64,000 nt of DNA from Candidatus Saccharibacteria bacterium UBA6040 (GTDB taxonomy: Bacteria; Patescibacteriota; Saccharimonadia; Saccharimonadales; Saccharimonadaceae). Each line of letters starts with the position of its first letter. Position 1 is the first letter of the stretch. The DNA is taken from contig DIZA01000002.1 of NCBI GenBank assembly GCA_002429245.1, forward strand, positions 124,001-188,000, given 5' to 3'. Shown here one piece after another: positions 43,197-52,115 of this stretch. Position numbers and translations under genes: made by a program. The notes under the pieces were generated by a model. It was not told where the DNA came from and ran no database searches. It was given only the letters and a program-made list of their open reading frames with translations.

Positions 43197-44819
43197 TTAT
43201 GCCGCAGAGTCAGTGTCGAAACGGTTCTTCATACGAAGAAGTCCATAATGCGCCGTACTTATCGCAACGTGTGTATCGATGCCCAATCCTTTAGCAATCG
43301 TACTCCAGGTGATTTCTTCGTCAGACAAATAATAGCTTTTTATAAGTGTTTGCTGTTTTGGATTGAGCATCTCAAGAAGCCCATTAAGACGCTCGGCATT
43401 GAGTGTCCCCCAGCCTAGTTTATCGGCGAGTCTCTCGTGTTTCGTTCGTTCATCTTTTGCTCGTCGCTCGCCTGTATCGTAGATGTGCGCCATGAGGAGC
43501 AACTCTATCTGTGTGCGTGCGCCCGTTTTTTGCTGTGCTTCGTAAATGAACGACGCAACTGCATTTTCGGTCATGTCGCCTAAACGTGCAACTTCTGGTC
43601 TTTCGAGATGGAGATTTTTAAGCACGTCCATTTGCTTTTCATGAAAGAGTGCATTTAGTGAATCTTTCGGAGGCGCGATTGCTATCGGAAAACCTCGTTC
43701 TAATAAGTTTAGCGCTAAAGCCTGACGTGAATTGGTACCCGTACGTTTGAACGCCTTATTCAGCGCAGTCTGTACGCCGCTATTTGTGAGCCCAGTTAAT
43801 TGCATAATGACCGACGTTTCATGCTGGATAAATGGCAGTACCTTTAGCTCGTATGCGGTAAACTCTTCTACTTCTTTTGGCTTGGGCGCGGGTTCACGAA
43901 GGTCGGCCGTATCAAGCATCAGTACAAGCTCTGTTCGACTTTGTGCACCAAGTTTTGCGCGAAGGCCAGTTGAAACACGCTCCACACTTTCCTCGCTGTA
44001 GCCGAGCATTTTTGCAACCTCTGCAAACTCAAGGTGTAAGTATGGCGCGATCTTTCGTTCGGTTGGCGTGAAGTGAGTACCTTTTGGGACCTTTGGTGTG
44101 TTGAATTCGATACCCGCTTTTTTGCTTGCAAGTGCGAGACTGGTTCGATTAGGAATGCCGAGTGTTTCGTACAGTGAATGCAACCTACTATAAAATGTAC
44201 TAGAATCGAGGCCTCTGACTTCAAAAAGTTCTTTGTCTGTTAATGGAAGCAGAGACACGATGTCCGCATTAGTCAGAATGGCTACTTTTGTATGCTCGTC
44301 TAGTTCGCTCCTTTTCATTGTTTTTAGCATCGAGAGGAATTTATAGATAGTCAAAAGTGGCTGCGGCTCATCATTAATGAGGTATGGCGCTTCAACCTGT
44401 GGCGCAACTGCTTTCAAGGTATTTTGAATGTGTGCAGCGACATAATTTGTGAAGCTGACTTTTGAGTTTGCCAGGTTGTAGTGTGCGGCGGCATCCAGGA
44501 GCGCAGTGGCCCCTGCTTCAAAAAGCTCATCGGTATTATCATATGCCTCGGATTTAAACTGGTACGCAATTGCTGCGATAAAGCCCCTATTGATGGCGAC
44601 GAGTTTGTCTGCGGCGCTATCGTCGTCGCTGAATTGGATCGTTTTTATGAGCTCTTTTTGCTCGAACTGTGTCGGAGTTTCTTCTTTGTGTATTTTTGTT
44701 TTGTATTTAATAATCTCGGCATCGATCGGATCACGTGGGTCCAGGACGGCAAGCGCCTCGCGACGCTCCTGTGTACTTTCTGAATCTTGAGTGCTCTTTT
44801 GTTCCGACGTTCTTTCCAT
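43197..44819 (-). CDS. Sigma-70-like region 2 protein with five tandem HTH units
   Basis: The 540-residue protein has an unusual layout. Residues about 65-137 resemble sigma-70 region 2 (a D-E-L-F-E-A-G-A-T-A-L-L-D-A-A motif and an F-T-N-Y-V-A-A-H-I-Q-N-T-L-K end). Five HTH-like units follow: 180-230, 250-303, 320-373, 390-445 and 476-535. The first four end like LuxR/GerE domains (K-L-G-x-x-S-R-T-E-L); the last resembles sigma region 4. No region 3 is evident. It may be a divergent sigma factor or a regulator grown by HTH duplication. TATAAT lies 11 nt before the ATG. Confidence 0.78.
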   Translation of the reverse strand: MERTSEQKSTQDSESTQERREALAVLDPRDPIDAEIIKYKTKIHKEETPTQFEQKELIKTIQFSDDDSAADKLVAINRGFIAAIAYQFKSEAYDNTDELFEAGATALLDAAAHYNLANSKVSFTNYVAAHIQNTLKAVAPQVEAPYLINDEPQPLLTIYKFLSMLKTMKRSELDEHTKVAILTNADIVSLLPLTDKELFEVRGLDSSTFYSRLHSLYETLGIPNRTSLALASKKAGIEFNTPKVPKGTHFTPTERKIAPYLHLEFAEVAKMLGYSEESVERVSTGLRAKLGAQSRTELVLMLDTADLREPAPKPKEVEEFTAYELKVLPFIQHETSVIMQLTGLTNSGVQTALNKAFKRTGTNSRQALALNLLERGFPIAIAPPKDSLNALFHEKQMDVLKNLHLERPEVARLGDMTENAVASFIYEAQQKTGARTQIELLLMAHIYDTGERRAKDERTKHERLADKLGWGTLNAERLNGLLEMLNPKQQTLIKSYYLSDEEITWSTIAKGLGIDTHVAISTAHYGLLRMKNRFDTDSAA

Positions 44820-44861
44820 ATCTTTATACTATTATATAATAGGCAATTTGTATCGATAAAA

Positions 44862-44910
44862 CGAAAAAGTTCGCCGGTCGGGCTCAAGCCACGGTGGGCG
44901 AACCTTTTCG
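44862..44910 (-). terminator. Terminator of the GC-rich 113-residue gene
   Basis: A 14-bp stem with one mismatch (44862-44875 with 44897-44910) is followed on the minus strand by CGTTTTATCG. It lies 7 nt past the stop codon. Confidence 0.78.
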
Positions 44911-44917
44911 GCGAACG

Positions 44918-45259
44918 TTACTTCTCTCTCACATTCTCGAAATCACTTTCGAACTTCCTTGCTCCAGCGTGGAGCGCAAAAGTTCGAAGCTCAGACGCCA
45001 TCCGCTCGTAACTGTAGAACGATTGCCCGTTCATCAGCTCGACTTCGAACTTCAGTATCCAGGGGCCGAATATCCGATGATTGACGGCGATGTCGATTTC
45101 TTGTCCGGGGAGCATGACGCATCCGTGTTGTTCAAGTGTCTCGGTGATGTGCAGAGCGATGAGCTCCCAGATGACTGGCGGGTAGTAGTGGATTGATTCG
45201 ATGTTGAATCGTGCCACCTGTCGGACGGGGTTATATGTCAGTTCATTGTCGGTGGACAT
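44918..45259 (-). CDS. GC-rich 113-residue protein of unknown function
   Basis: Not recognised. The soluble protein is rich in Glu, His and Leu, with a strand pair reading G-P-W-I-L-K-F-E-V-E-L and a C-terminal helix containing R-M-A-S-E-L-R-T-F-A. A GAAAGG Shine-Dalgarno lies about 6 nt before the ATG, TATAAT lies about 50 nt upstream, and a strong terminator follows. Its codon use is GC-rich compared with the adjacent sigma-like and YaaA genes, as in the other inserted single-gene units. Confidence 0.62.
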   Translation of the reverse strand: MSTDNELTYNPVRQVARFNIESIHYYPPVIWELIALHITETLEQHGCVMLPGQEIDIAVNHRIFGPWILKFEVELMNGQSFYSYERMASELRTFALHAGARKFESDFENVREK

Positions 45260-45354
45260 TGATACCTTTCGGATTGCGGGGAAGTACTAACAGAAGTTAT
45301 GTCCATATTATACAACTTTTATCAACAGTAATCAAGTTCGTGTAAACTGTAGCT

Positions 45355-46140
45355 ATGATCATCTTGATTCACACGTCCAAAACGATGCGCTCTGTGGCTG
45401 AGAATACGGATGCTGAATTAGCGACTCCCCTCTTGATTGAACAAGCCAAAGAATTAAGTACATGTGCGAAATCACTTTCTGTCAGTGATGTTAAAAAGAC
45501 GATGCATGTATCCGAGAAACTTGCCGAGACGACGCGCGATTTGCTACAGAGTTGGACAGCTGATCCTCGCTATCAACGAGCCGCGCTCGATAGTTTCCTT
45601 GGTGATATTTATAGCGGCATACAGGTTGGCACATGGATTGATCAGGATCGACTGTACGCAAACGATCATCTGCGGATTCTTTCCGGCCTGTACGGTATCC
45701 TTCGTCCACTTGATGGAATTTATCCATACCGTTTCGAAATGGGGTATAAGTTCCCCGACCCTACATGCAAGAACCTTTATGCGTTTTGGGGCGATAAGAT
45801 TGCGAAAACCTTGCCTGCTGGCGAACTAATCATTGATCTCTCGGCAGTTGAATACGGAAAGACTGTCACTCCGTATGTCGATCCTGAGCGAATCATCACT
45901 CCCCGCTTTTTGACGATGAGCCCCAAGACGGGTGAACCGATTTTTGTCGTCGTCCACGCAAAGATTGCTCGCGGTGCATTTGCGAGCTGGATGGTACGTC
46001 ATCGGATCGAAGATGTCGAGAAATTAAAGGAATTTAATGAGCTTGGTTACACGTATAGCCCTGAACTGAGTACGCTAAAAGCACCTGTCTTCATCTGTCA
46101 GGAATTTGGTGGTATCGGACTAAGCGTTCGGCTGACATAA
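45355..46140 (+). CDS. yaaA: YaaA (DUF328) peroxide-stress family protein
   Basis: The 261-residue protein matches the YaaA family, with S-K-T-M in its first strand, L-S-G-L-Y-G-I-L-R-P-L-D-G-I near residue 110 and F-W-G-D-K-I. YaaA limits free iron and oxidative DNA damage in E. coli; here the role is assumed. TAAACT (45343-45348) lies 6 nt before the ATG without Shine-Dalgarno. It precedes a flavin reductase, so a redox-stress pair is plausible. Confidence 0.9.
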   Translation: MIILIHTSKTMRSVAENTDAELATPLLIEQAKELSTCAKSLSVSDVKKTMHVSEKLAETTRDLLQSWTADPRYQRAALDSFLGDIYSGIQVGTWIDQDRLYANDHLRILSGLYGILRPLDGIYPYRFEMGYKFPDPTCKNLYAFWGDKIAKTLPAGELIIDLSAVEYGKTVTPYVDPERIITPRFLTMSPKTGEPIFVVVHAKIARGAFASWMVRHRIEDVEKLKEFNELGYTYSPELSTLKAPVFICQEFGGIGLSVRLT

Positions 46141-46173
46141 CTTGCTATACTGAATATATTAAGGGGGCACACG

Positions 46174-46746
46174 ATGAAGTTATACATTCCAGTTCTTGCA
46201 GGAACGACCAGAGAGCAACGTAAAAGTATCTATGCAGCTCGATTGGTTGCGGAAGTCGGTAATACATTCGAGGACGTCGAGACGGAAGTGATTGATCCTA
46301 AAGATTACTACTTCCCTGGCGACGGCAACGATCCAGAAGGAAAAGACCCTCGCTATACAGCCGTCACAGAACGAGCTGAAGGATTCTTTATCGTGTTTCC
46401 TGAATACAACCACAGTTTTCCGGGCACACTAAAACGTATGCTCGATAGCGAACTGAAGAACTATATCCATAAGCCAGTTGCCTTCGGAAGTGTCTCTAAT
46501 GGCCAATGGGGTGGTGTTCGCGGTATTGAAGCTTTGATCCATCCTGTTCGCGAGATGGGTATGGTCGCAACCTTTACGGACATGCAATTTCCTAAAATCA
46601 ACGACCTCTTTGATGATAACGGAACATTATTAAACGAAGATTATCGTGAATACATTAAAGGTGCCTGGATTGAATTAATCTGGATGGCAAAAACACTGAA
46701 ATACGGTCGCGAGAATCTTGAGAGTAAGTTCCATTCTCAGCCATAG
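46174..46746 (+). CDS. NADPH-dependent FMN reductase-like flavoprotein
   Basis: The 190-residue flavodoxin-fold protein has L-A-G-T-T-R-E-Q-R-K-S for FMN phosphate binding at the N-terminus, P-E-Y-N-H-S-F-P-G near residue 75 and S-x-G-Q-W-G-G-V-R-G near 110. It likely reduces flavins or quinones. An AAGGGGG Shine-Dalgarno lies 6 nt before the ATG and a separate TATACT lies just upstream, so it has its own promoter and is not strictly leaderless. Confidence 0.9.
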   Translation: MKLYIPVLAGTTREQRKSIYAARLVAEVGNTFEDVETEVIDPKDYYFPGDGNDPEGKDPRYTAVTERAEGFFIVFPEYNHSFPGTLKRMLDSELKNYIHKPVAFGSVSNGQWGGVRGIEALIHPVREMGMVATFTDMQFPKINDLFDDNGTLLNEDYREYIKGAWIELIWMAKTLKYGRENLESKFHSQP

Positions 46747-46762
46747 AACCCTTGTCAGCTGG

Positions 46763-46791
46763 TTGACTAATCTTGATCATAATGGTAAAAT
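46763..46791 (+). promoter_or_regulatory. Near-consensus promoter 6 nt before a GT2 gene
   Basis: TTGACT (46763-46768), a 17-nt spacer and TAAAAT (46786-46791). Transcription would begin at or next to the ATG at 46798. Confidence 0.75.
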
Positions 46792-46797
46792 ATCGTG

Positions 46798-47562
46798 ATG
46801 AAAACACCCGTTATCATCGCCGCTTTTAATGAAGAACGACGTATCGCTGAAACATTGCGAGTGCTTCCTGATAGCACTGAACCCATCGTCGCAGTAAACG
46901 GCTCAACTGATGCCACTGCCGAGATTGCTCGTTCGTTCGGCGCACGGGTTGTAGAAATAGAAGAACAAGGTAAGTTCCCTGCATTCCAAAGGGCACTTGG
47001 CACTCTTGGTCAACGAGCGCTCGAACCATTTATCATGCTTGATGCCGATACTCACCCCCTTCACCCTGATCGATGGCATGATCGTTTTGTAAAAGAATTA
47101 GACATTCGTGGAACGAATCCGACTGTTGTCTCGGGCCCTGTTTGGTTTACGTCTGAAGATGGCAAAAAAGCTGAGCCAGCTTTTCGTTCACTTTTTCGTA
47201 TGGGTCAGGCCATTGTAACGCAAAGGTCCGCGCTACATACTGGCCTTGGCGGCGGGCAATACGGAGCAAACCAAGGCGTGCGTCTTGCACGACAGGAAGT
47301 GCTTGATAGCGTCATGGCACTTGGTCACTACTGGCCAATGGAAGATGTCGCGTTAGCCGAAACTATCGCTAAAAGCGAAGGTGGCTCGTTCACGCAACTT
47401 GTTAACCAAGATCTTATGGCGTCGACACCGCAATCCGATTCATTTCCACCGTTGAAATATTATTTGACGCACGGCTTTGGTAAAGCGGCTGACTTTACGA
47501 TTAAATCATATACCGATCGTGCTGCTAAAGGATCGCAGCCTTTTTCTCACCCTAAAGAATAG
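46798..47562 (+). CDS. GT2-family glycosyltransferase
   Basis: This protein of about 254 residues has the GT-A fold pattern: I-I-A-A-F-N-E-E-R-R at the start, V-N-G-S-T-D-A-T and an M-L-D-A-D-T-H motif (DXD-like) near residue 80. The substrate is unknown; surface polysaccharide or glycolipid synthesis is likely. The ATG at 46798 is preferred to the GTG three bases upstream because of the promoter position. Its end overlaps the convergent ligase gene by 11 nt. Confidence 0.88.
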   Translation: MKTPVIIAAFNEERRIAETLRVLPDSTEPIVAVNGSTDATAEIARSFGARVVEIEEQGKFPAFQRALGTLGQRALEPFIMLDADTHPLHPDRWHDRFVKELDIRGTNPTVVSGPVWFTSEDGKKAEPAFRSLFRMGQAIVTQRSALHTGLGGGQYGANQGVRLARQEVLDSVMALGHYWPMEDVALAETIAKSEGGSFTQLVNQDLMASTPQSDSFPPLKYYLTHGFGKAADFTIKSYTDRAAKGSQPFSHPKE

Positions 47563-48562
47563 GTGAAATTCGTTCGTGGGAAAGTAGCGCGTAGTCTCGT
47601 TTAAGCGCGAGAGCGACGATGCGCAAGATCATCGATTCGTAATCTTTACCAATCGTCATTTCGTAAGCTCGTAAGAATGAGCTATCGATTTGAATAAGGC
47701 TAGGAATGTGGTTTGCTTCAAGAAAGTACGGCACGCCGAGTGCGTTAAAACGAATATCGATACGTCCATAACCAGCGCCGCCAAGTGCACGGAAAACATC
47801 AACAGCGAATTTTTCAAGCATTGATCGTTCAATCAGGTTAGGAATGTGATTCATGTCTTCGGAGTTTGAGCTCTTTACGACTTGGCTACGAATACGATCG
47901 CCATTGCGATCTTCGATGGCAATAAGTTCAAGTGGCATTGCGACGAAACTGTTCTCAGGACCACCAATGACGGCGATACTAAACTCGCGTCCAGAAAGGT
48001 ATTCTTCGACGAGTGCGTCGGTATGGTGTTCGCGGTGGATGTAGGCAACTTTGTTCTGAAGTTGCTCGGTTGTATAGACGATCGAGAACTCGTCGATACC
48101 CTGTCCCCCACTTTTGTTACTAGGTTTGACGAATAGTGGAAAATTCAGCACACCTTCGTGTACCGTTTCGGTGTCTTCACGTCGGAAGAGTTTGAAAGCT
48201 GCGGTGCGAATGCCTTGTTCGAGCATGCGTGTCTTCGCGAGGTGTTTATTAAGGCTCAGTCGGTTGGCGTGTTTGCCTGAACCTGTATAGGCAATGCCGT
48301 GCTGTTCAAGCACGTCAGCGAGCCATACTTTTGCGCCATTGTTGGCTTCGTCGAAAACAAAGTAGATTCCCGCAAACACAAGGTCGGGTTTTCGTTCGAC
48401 GAGCGCGTTAAGGTCTTTGAGGGTGTCGACATTTGTCAGGATAACGTCGCTATAGTGCTGACGAAGCAGTGTGACGATATCGCCTGCAGACTCTGCGCTC
48501 ATCGAGCTAATATGCTTGAAAGATGATCGGACGACCTCTATTCGTAAAGAGATTTTCGTCAT
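47552..48562 (-). CDS. ATP-grasp ligase, D-Ala-D-Ala ligase-like
   Basis: The 336-residue protein has the ATP-grasp K-P-S-N-K-S-G-G-Q-G-I loop near residue 150, E-E-Y-L-S-G-R-E-F and an E-A-N-H-I-P-S metal-binding end where Ddl has E-V-N-T-x-P-G. This suggests a ligase of the Ddl family, possibly with a different substrate. I chose the ATG at 48562; the in-frame extension to 48736 enters the divergent ABC-F promoter. Confidence 0.82.
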   Translation of the reverse strand: MTKISLRIEVVRSSFKHISSMSAESAGDIVTLLRQHYSDVILTNVDTLKDLNALVERKPDLVFAGIYFVFDEANNGAKVWLADVLEQHGIAYTGSGKHANRLSLNKHLAKTRMLEQGIRTAAFKLFRREDTETVHEGVLNFPLFVKPSNKSGGQGIDEFSIVYTTEQLQNKVAYIHREHHTDALVEEYLSGREFSIAVIGGPENSFVAMPLELIAIEDRNGDRIRSQVVKSSNSEDMNHIPNLIERSMLEKFAVDVFRALGGAGYGRIDIRFNALGVPYFLEANHIPSLIQIDSSFLRAYEMTIGKDYESMILRIVALALKRDYALLSHERISPIL

Positions 48563-48755
48563 ATTAAAAAGAACTTCCGTATAGTTGCATGTGATGAGTT
48601 TCCTTTGTTTATGTAAGTTTAGTTGGTAGAAACTAAGTGATGAGTGGCAGCGATGAACAACTGACGTAAGACACGTTCTATTACTTATAATTATGTCACA
48701 GAAAATATAATTTTGCAAGGACAAGCAGTCACTCATCTGTTATAATGGACAAGTT

Positions 48756-50393
48756 GTGATTGCAGATATAACTGTTTCCGAAAAGTCCTTTGGACCTAAA
48801 TCCCTCATGTCTAACGTGAGGTTTACTATTAATGATGGCGAGAAAATCGGTGTCATTGGACGGAACGGTGTTGGCAAGTCTACCCTCTTTGGAATCCTGG
48901 CCGGAATGGATAAAGATTTCACTGGTGACATCACCTACAAGCCTGGAACAGTCATCGTAGCGACCCAGCAGGAATATCATGATGTTGGCGATAAGACCGT
49001 CCTTCAGTACGTCCTCGAGGGGCTTCCTGAATATGCGGGCTTAAGTCATATCATCGAGACCTACCCTGAAACTATGGGCGATAACATGAAGAAGATTCAC
49101 GCATACAGTGAAGCGCTGGTCCGTTTTGATGACAAAGGCTTTTATCAAATTGAAGAACAAATCGAACGCGAACTGGCAAACTTCCAGTTGCCTGATATTG
49201 CGCACCGCGAGTTCTCGACCCTGTCCGGTGGACAGAAGCGTCTTGTTGAAGTCGTCAAGATTATGCACTCTGATGCTGATCTTGCACTTGTTGACGAACC
49301 AACCAACCACATGGACTACATTGCCAAAGACCAGTTCATTGAGTGGCTGAAAGGTGCGCACGAAGGCGTTCTTCTGATTACTCACGACCGTGATGTCCTT
49401 CGTGAAGTTGATCGTATTATCGAACTGAAAGATGGTGGTTCACAAGCTTTTAAGGGCAACTATGATGCGTACTTGAAACAAAACGCTGTTTCCACCGGTA
49501 GCCAGATGAACGAATTTGAAATGATTGAAAAGCGAATCGTTAACTTGAAAGCAAAAGTTATCGAATACCAACGATTCAAGGAAAAGTCTCGCCACGGTGG
49601 AACTATCCAGCGCTTTAAGCGACTGGAAGAAGAAGGTCGCAAAGAACTGGCTGAACTACAAACTCGTAGTAAACCAACCTTCTGGATTGATAAGGACTCG
49701 GTCGACAATCTTAACTATAAGGTTGCCGCACAGTATGACAAGTTTAAGGCGAAAAACGTTCGTATCAATCTTAAGTCGGATGAATCACGAAGCAAGCACG
49801 TCCTTATTTCTGGTCGTAACGTCAGTCTTGGCTACGACAAACCACTATTTGCAGGTATTAACATTGACCTTCGCGAAGGTGAAGCAATTGAATTCCGTGG
49901 ACGAAACGGCGCTGGTAAGACGACGCTTATTAAAGCAATTCTTGGTGATGAATCAATCACGCAATATGATGGCGAGCTGACACTGGACAAGCAGGTTCGT
50001 GTCGGTATCTACGAACAAGAAGTTTCGTCGGCTTACTTTGAGATGCCACTTGAAGAAGCAATCGAGCGTATGTATCTTTCTCGCGAACTGCCTATTACGA
50101 CGACCAAGATTCGTTCAATCATGAGCGACTACCTATTTACCGAAGGTGATGGCAAAACGCCCGTCAAGCGCCTTAGTGGTGGCCAAAAGGCACGTTTACA
50201 ATTGATCGCGATGCTTGCGAATGATCCACAACTCCTTATTCTCGATGAACCAACGAACCACCTGGACCTTCCTAGTGTGGAAGAGCTTGAAACTGCCCTC
50301 GGCAAGTATTCTGGGGCAATCATCTACGTCAGTCACGATGGCTACTTTCGCGATAAGCTTTCGGGCGACGTGCTGAAAATCGGCGCGCAGTAA
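48756..50393 (+). CDS. ABC-F family ATPase (ribosome-associated)
   Basis: The 545-residue protein has two ABC domains with Walker A G-R-N-G-V-G-K-S-T and G-R-N-G-A-G-K-T-T, two signature motifs L-S-G-G-Q-K, and a charged helical linker (about residues 240-320). No transmembrane domain is present. ABC-F proteins act at the ribosomal E site in translation control or antibiotic protection. It starts with GTG, 9 nt after TATAAT (48741-48746), with no Shine-Dalgarno. Confidence 0.92.
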   Translation: MIADITVSEKSFGPKSLMSNVRFTINDGEKIGVIGRNGVGKSTLFGILAGMDKDFTGDITYKPGTVIVATQQEYHDVGDKTVLQYVLEGLPEYAGLSHIIETYPETMGDNMKKIHAYSEALVRFDDKGFYQIEEQIERELANFQLPDIAHREFSTLSGGQKRLVEVVKIMHSDADLALVDEPTNHMDYIAKDQFIEWLKGAHEGVLLITHDRDVLREVDRIIELKDGGSQAFKGNYDAYLKQNAVSTGSQMNEFEMIEKRIVNLKAKVIEYQRFKEKSRHGGTIQRFKRLEEEGRKELAELQTRSKPTFWIDKDSVDNLNYKVAAQYDKFKAKNVRINLKSDESRSKHVLISGRNVSLGYDKPLFAGINIDLREGEAIEFRGRNGAGKTTLIKAILGDESITQYDGELTLDKQVRVGIYEQEVSSAYFEMPLEEAIERMYLSRELPITTTKIRSIMSDYLFTEGDGKTPVKRLSGGQKARLQLIAMLANDPQLLILDEPTNHLDLPSVEELETALGKYSGAIIYVSHDGYFRDKLSGDVLKIGAQ

Positions 50394-50407
50394 ATTACGC
50401 CAAAGGA

Positions 50408-50437
50408 ATTACAACAAAACGACCGATTTGTTGTAAT
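50408..50437. promoter_or_regulatory. 11-bp palindrome overlapping the pilin -35 region
   Basis: ATTACAACAAA (50408-50418) pairs perfectly with TTTGTTGTAAT (50427-50437). The right arm contains the -35 box of the next gene. It may be an operator for the pilin gene or a terminator of the ABC-F gene; it has no U-tract. Confidence 0.5.
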
Positions 50438-50456
50438 GATAGTACTCGCTTATACT
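50428..50456 (+). promoter_or_regulatory. Promoter of the pilin-like gene
   Basis: TTGTTG (50428-50433), a 17-nt spacer and TATACT (50451-50456), 9 nt before the ATG at 50466. Confidence 0.65.
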
Positions 50457-50465
50457 AATAAGCAC

Positions 50466-51125
50466 ATGAATCAGTGGGCTAAAATAGCGAATCATCGCAA
50501 AGATATTCATAAGGCGTTTACGGTTGTTGAACTACTTCTTGTTATAGCTGTTATAGGGATACTTGCGTCGATACTCATCGTGTCATATAACGGTGTTCAA
50601 CAACAGGCTCAGAATGTTCGACGACTTAATGATATCGACACTGTCAGCAGCGCACTGGCGCTATATGCCAAGGAACATGATGGGTCATATCCTGCAACAA
50701 CGAGTAACACTATGGCGAACTGGAAATCGGTTGATGTGAGAACGGATAGCAATTGTTTTAACGGATCCGCACAAACGGACTGGATACCGGGTGTTGATTC
50801 ATTGCCTCAGAGTGTTCCTAATACTGGATCATTAACCGGTGTTAATGGTAGCTCAGGCTGCTATTTGTATGCAAGTAACGGCACGGATTACGTATTATCG
50901 GCCTGGAATATGCTTGCTAATCCTACAACAACAGCACCATACTACAGACGCCTCGGGTTTCGATCATTCCAAACACCAACCTCAACACAATTTTATACCT
51001 GCAACGATAACGTTACGGGTGGTACAAATGGCAGTACGTACGATATTACACAGGATTACTATAAGCACTCCTACACAATCTCAAACATAACAAGTTGTGA
51101 TGAAACACCCCCACCAGGTGCTTAG
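50466..51125 (+). CDS. Type IV pilin-like protein
   Basis: The 219-residue protein has a basic leader and the prepilin site K-A-F-T-V-V-E-L-L-L-V-I-A, with Glu5 present. A helix and a pilin head with Y-A-K-E-H-D-G-S-Y-P-A follow. Four Cys in the head may form two disulfides. It is probably a major or minor pilin. The ATG at 50466 is favoured; the in-frame start at 50436 lies inside the promoter. Confidence 0.88.
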   Translation: MNQWAKIANHRKDIHKAFTVVELLLVIAVIGILASILIVSYNGVQQQAQNVRRLNDIDTVSSALALYAKEHDGSYPATTSNTMANWKSVDVRTDSNCFNGSAQTDWIPGVDSLPQSVPNTGSLTGVNGSSGCYLYASNGTDYVLSAWNMLANPTTTAPYYRRLGFRSFQTPTSTQFYTCNDNVTGGTNGSTYDITQDYYKHSYTISNITSCDETPPPGA

Positions 51126-51157
51126 GTGGTGCTTATATTCAAATTAGGTTGAGGGTA

Positions 51158-51574
51158 TTAGCCGTTGCTTCTAAAAATCCATTGAACGCCGTACTTATCA
51201 TAGAACTGACCATAGATGCCGAAAGGCATTTTGTGGAGTTCTTGAAGTCGGCTGTTATTATTTTCGTCTTTAAGATTATCAAAGATAGTCTTCAATTCAT
51301 CATAGGTATGGCCCGTCACAAATATTGCTGACATGTTACCTTGGATAGGGTCAAATTCCGGTGAAGCCATCCAATCGGTAGCTGAGATCTCAATACTACC
51401 GCTCTTCAGATATGCATTGATAATATGACCATGCTTCTCTAAGGGAAAGGAGTCTTTCATAGGAGTATCGCCGAGTTTTGTCAGTGTTAAATCGCCACCA
51501 AGTGACTTTTGATAAAAAGACATAGCCTCGGCACAATTTCCATCGAACAGAAGAAATGGCGTTGCTCTTAACAT
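51158..51574 (-). CDS. PhnB-like VOC-family protein
   Basis: The 138-residue protein has the pattern of PhnB/3-demethylubiquinone-like vicinal-oxygen-chelate proteins: P-F-L-L-F-D-G-N-C-A-E-A-M-S-F-Y near the start and an F-G-x-Y-G-Q-F-Y-D-K-Y-G-V-Q-W end. Substrate unknown. The ATG at 51574 is chosen since TATAAT lies 6 nt before it, directly after a hairpin. Confidence 0.85.
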   Translation of the reverse strand: MLRATPFLLFDGNCAEAMSFYQKSLGGDLTLTKLGDTPMKDSFPLEKHGHIINAYLKSGSIEISATDWMASPEFDPIQGNMSAIFVTGHTYDELKTIFDNLKDENNNSRLQELHKMPFGIYGQFYDKYGVQWIFRSNG

Positions 51575-51588
51575 ATTTAAATTATAGC

Positions 51589-51645
51589 AAAAAGCCTCCA
51601 AATTAGAGGCTTTTTCATTATACCTATGCTTGGTAGAGCATCGTG
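51589..51645 (-). repeat. tRNA-3'-like tail plus hairpin, copy 1
   Basis: On the minus strand a diverged tRNA-like end (GCTCTACCA) is followed by AGCATAGGTATAATGA and a stem GCCTC/GAGGC with A- and T-rich arms (51589-51615). A homologous block lies at 55999-56066. The hairpin directly precedes the -10 box of the VOC gene. Confidence 0.6.
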
Positions 51646-51733
51646 TATGAAATTAGGACCAAGTTGTCGGATTTAGAGTGGTGAATATGATTCAGTACAG
51701 CGCACTAGTCACTGTCAGAAATTGTTTGTACGG

Positions 51734-52024
51734 TTAGAAAAGGTGAAAAACCAAGGCAGTTGTTACCATAATTATAATCGTCGCTATAAAAACGTTAAAT
51801 GCTACCATAATCAATTTAATCTGATCTTTCGTAAAAGAACCTTTTAGCAGATTGCTTGCTTTAAATGTACCAATTATAGAAAGAATACTGGCCGCAACCA
51901 GTGTCAGGTATACGAATACGATCGTAGGCAGCTTTAAAGCGGACAGTATCCATAGTATGAGGGCAATAAAGAACAAAGAATACGAGCACGTAAGAAGAAT
52001 GAACAGAGTTTTAATTTTTGGCAT
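51734..52024 (-). CDS. Small three-helix membrane protein
   Basis: Not recognised. This 96-residue protein has three hydrophobic helices (about 7-28, 33-53 and 70-94) and a short basic loop with K-G-S-F-T-K-D-Q-I-K. TAAACT lies 6 nt before the ATG with no Shine-Dalgarno. It stands alone between the tRNA-like repeat and the DUF4190-like gene. Confidence 0.6.
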   Translation of the reverse strand: MPKIKTLFILLTCSYSLFFIALILWILSALKLPTIVFVYLTLVAASILSIIGTFKASNLLKGSFTKDQIKLIMVAFNVFIATIIIMVTTALVFHLF

Positions 52025-52115
52025 AGTATTAGTTTATCACTTTCGTATCGTTGTAAGCGTATAGGGGTTATGGTTTAATTGAAGTAGAAATAATTTTAGA
52101 TAAAGATAGGTAGAC

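Noticed and set aside
48563..48736. N-terminal extension of the D-Ala-D-Ala ligase-like protein
   Set aside because: The extension has no resemblance to the family and covers the intergenic region and start-site region of the divergent ABC-F gene.
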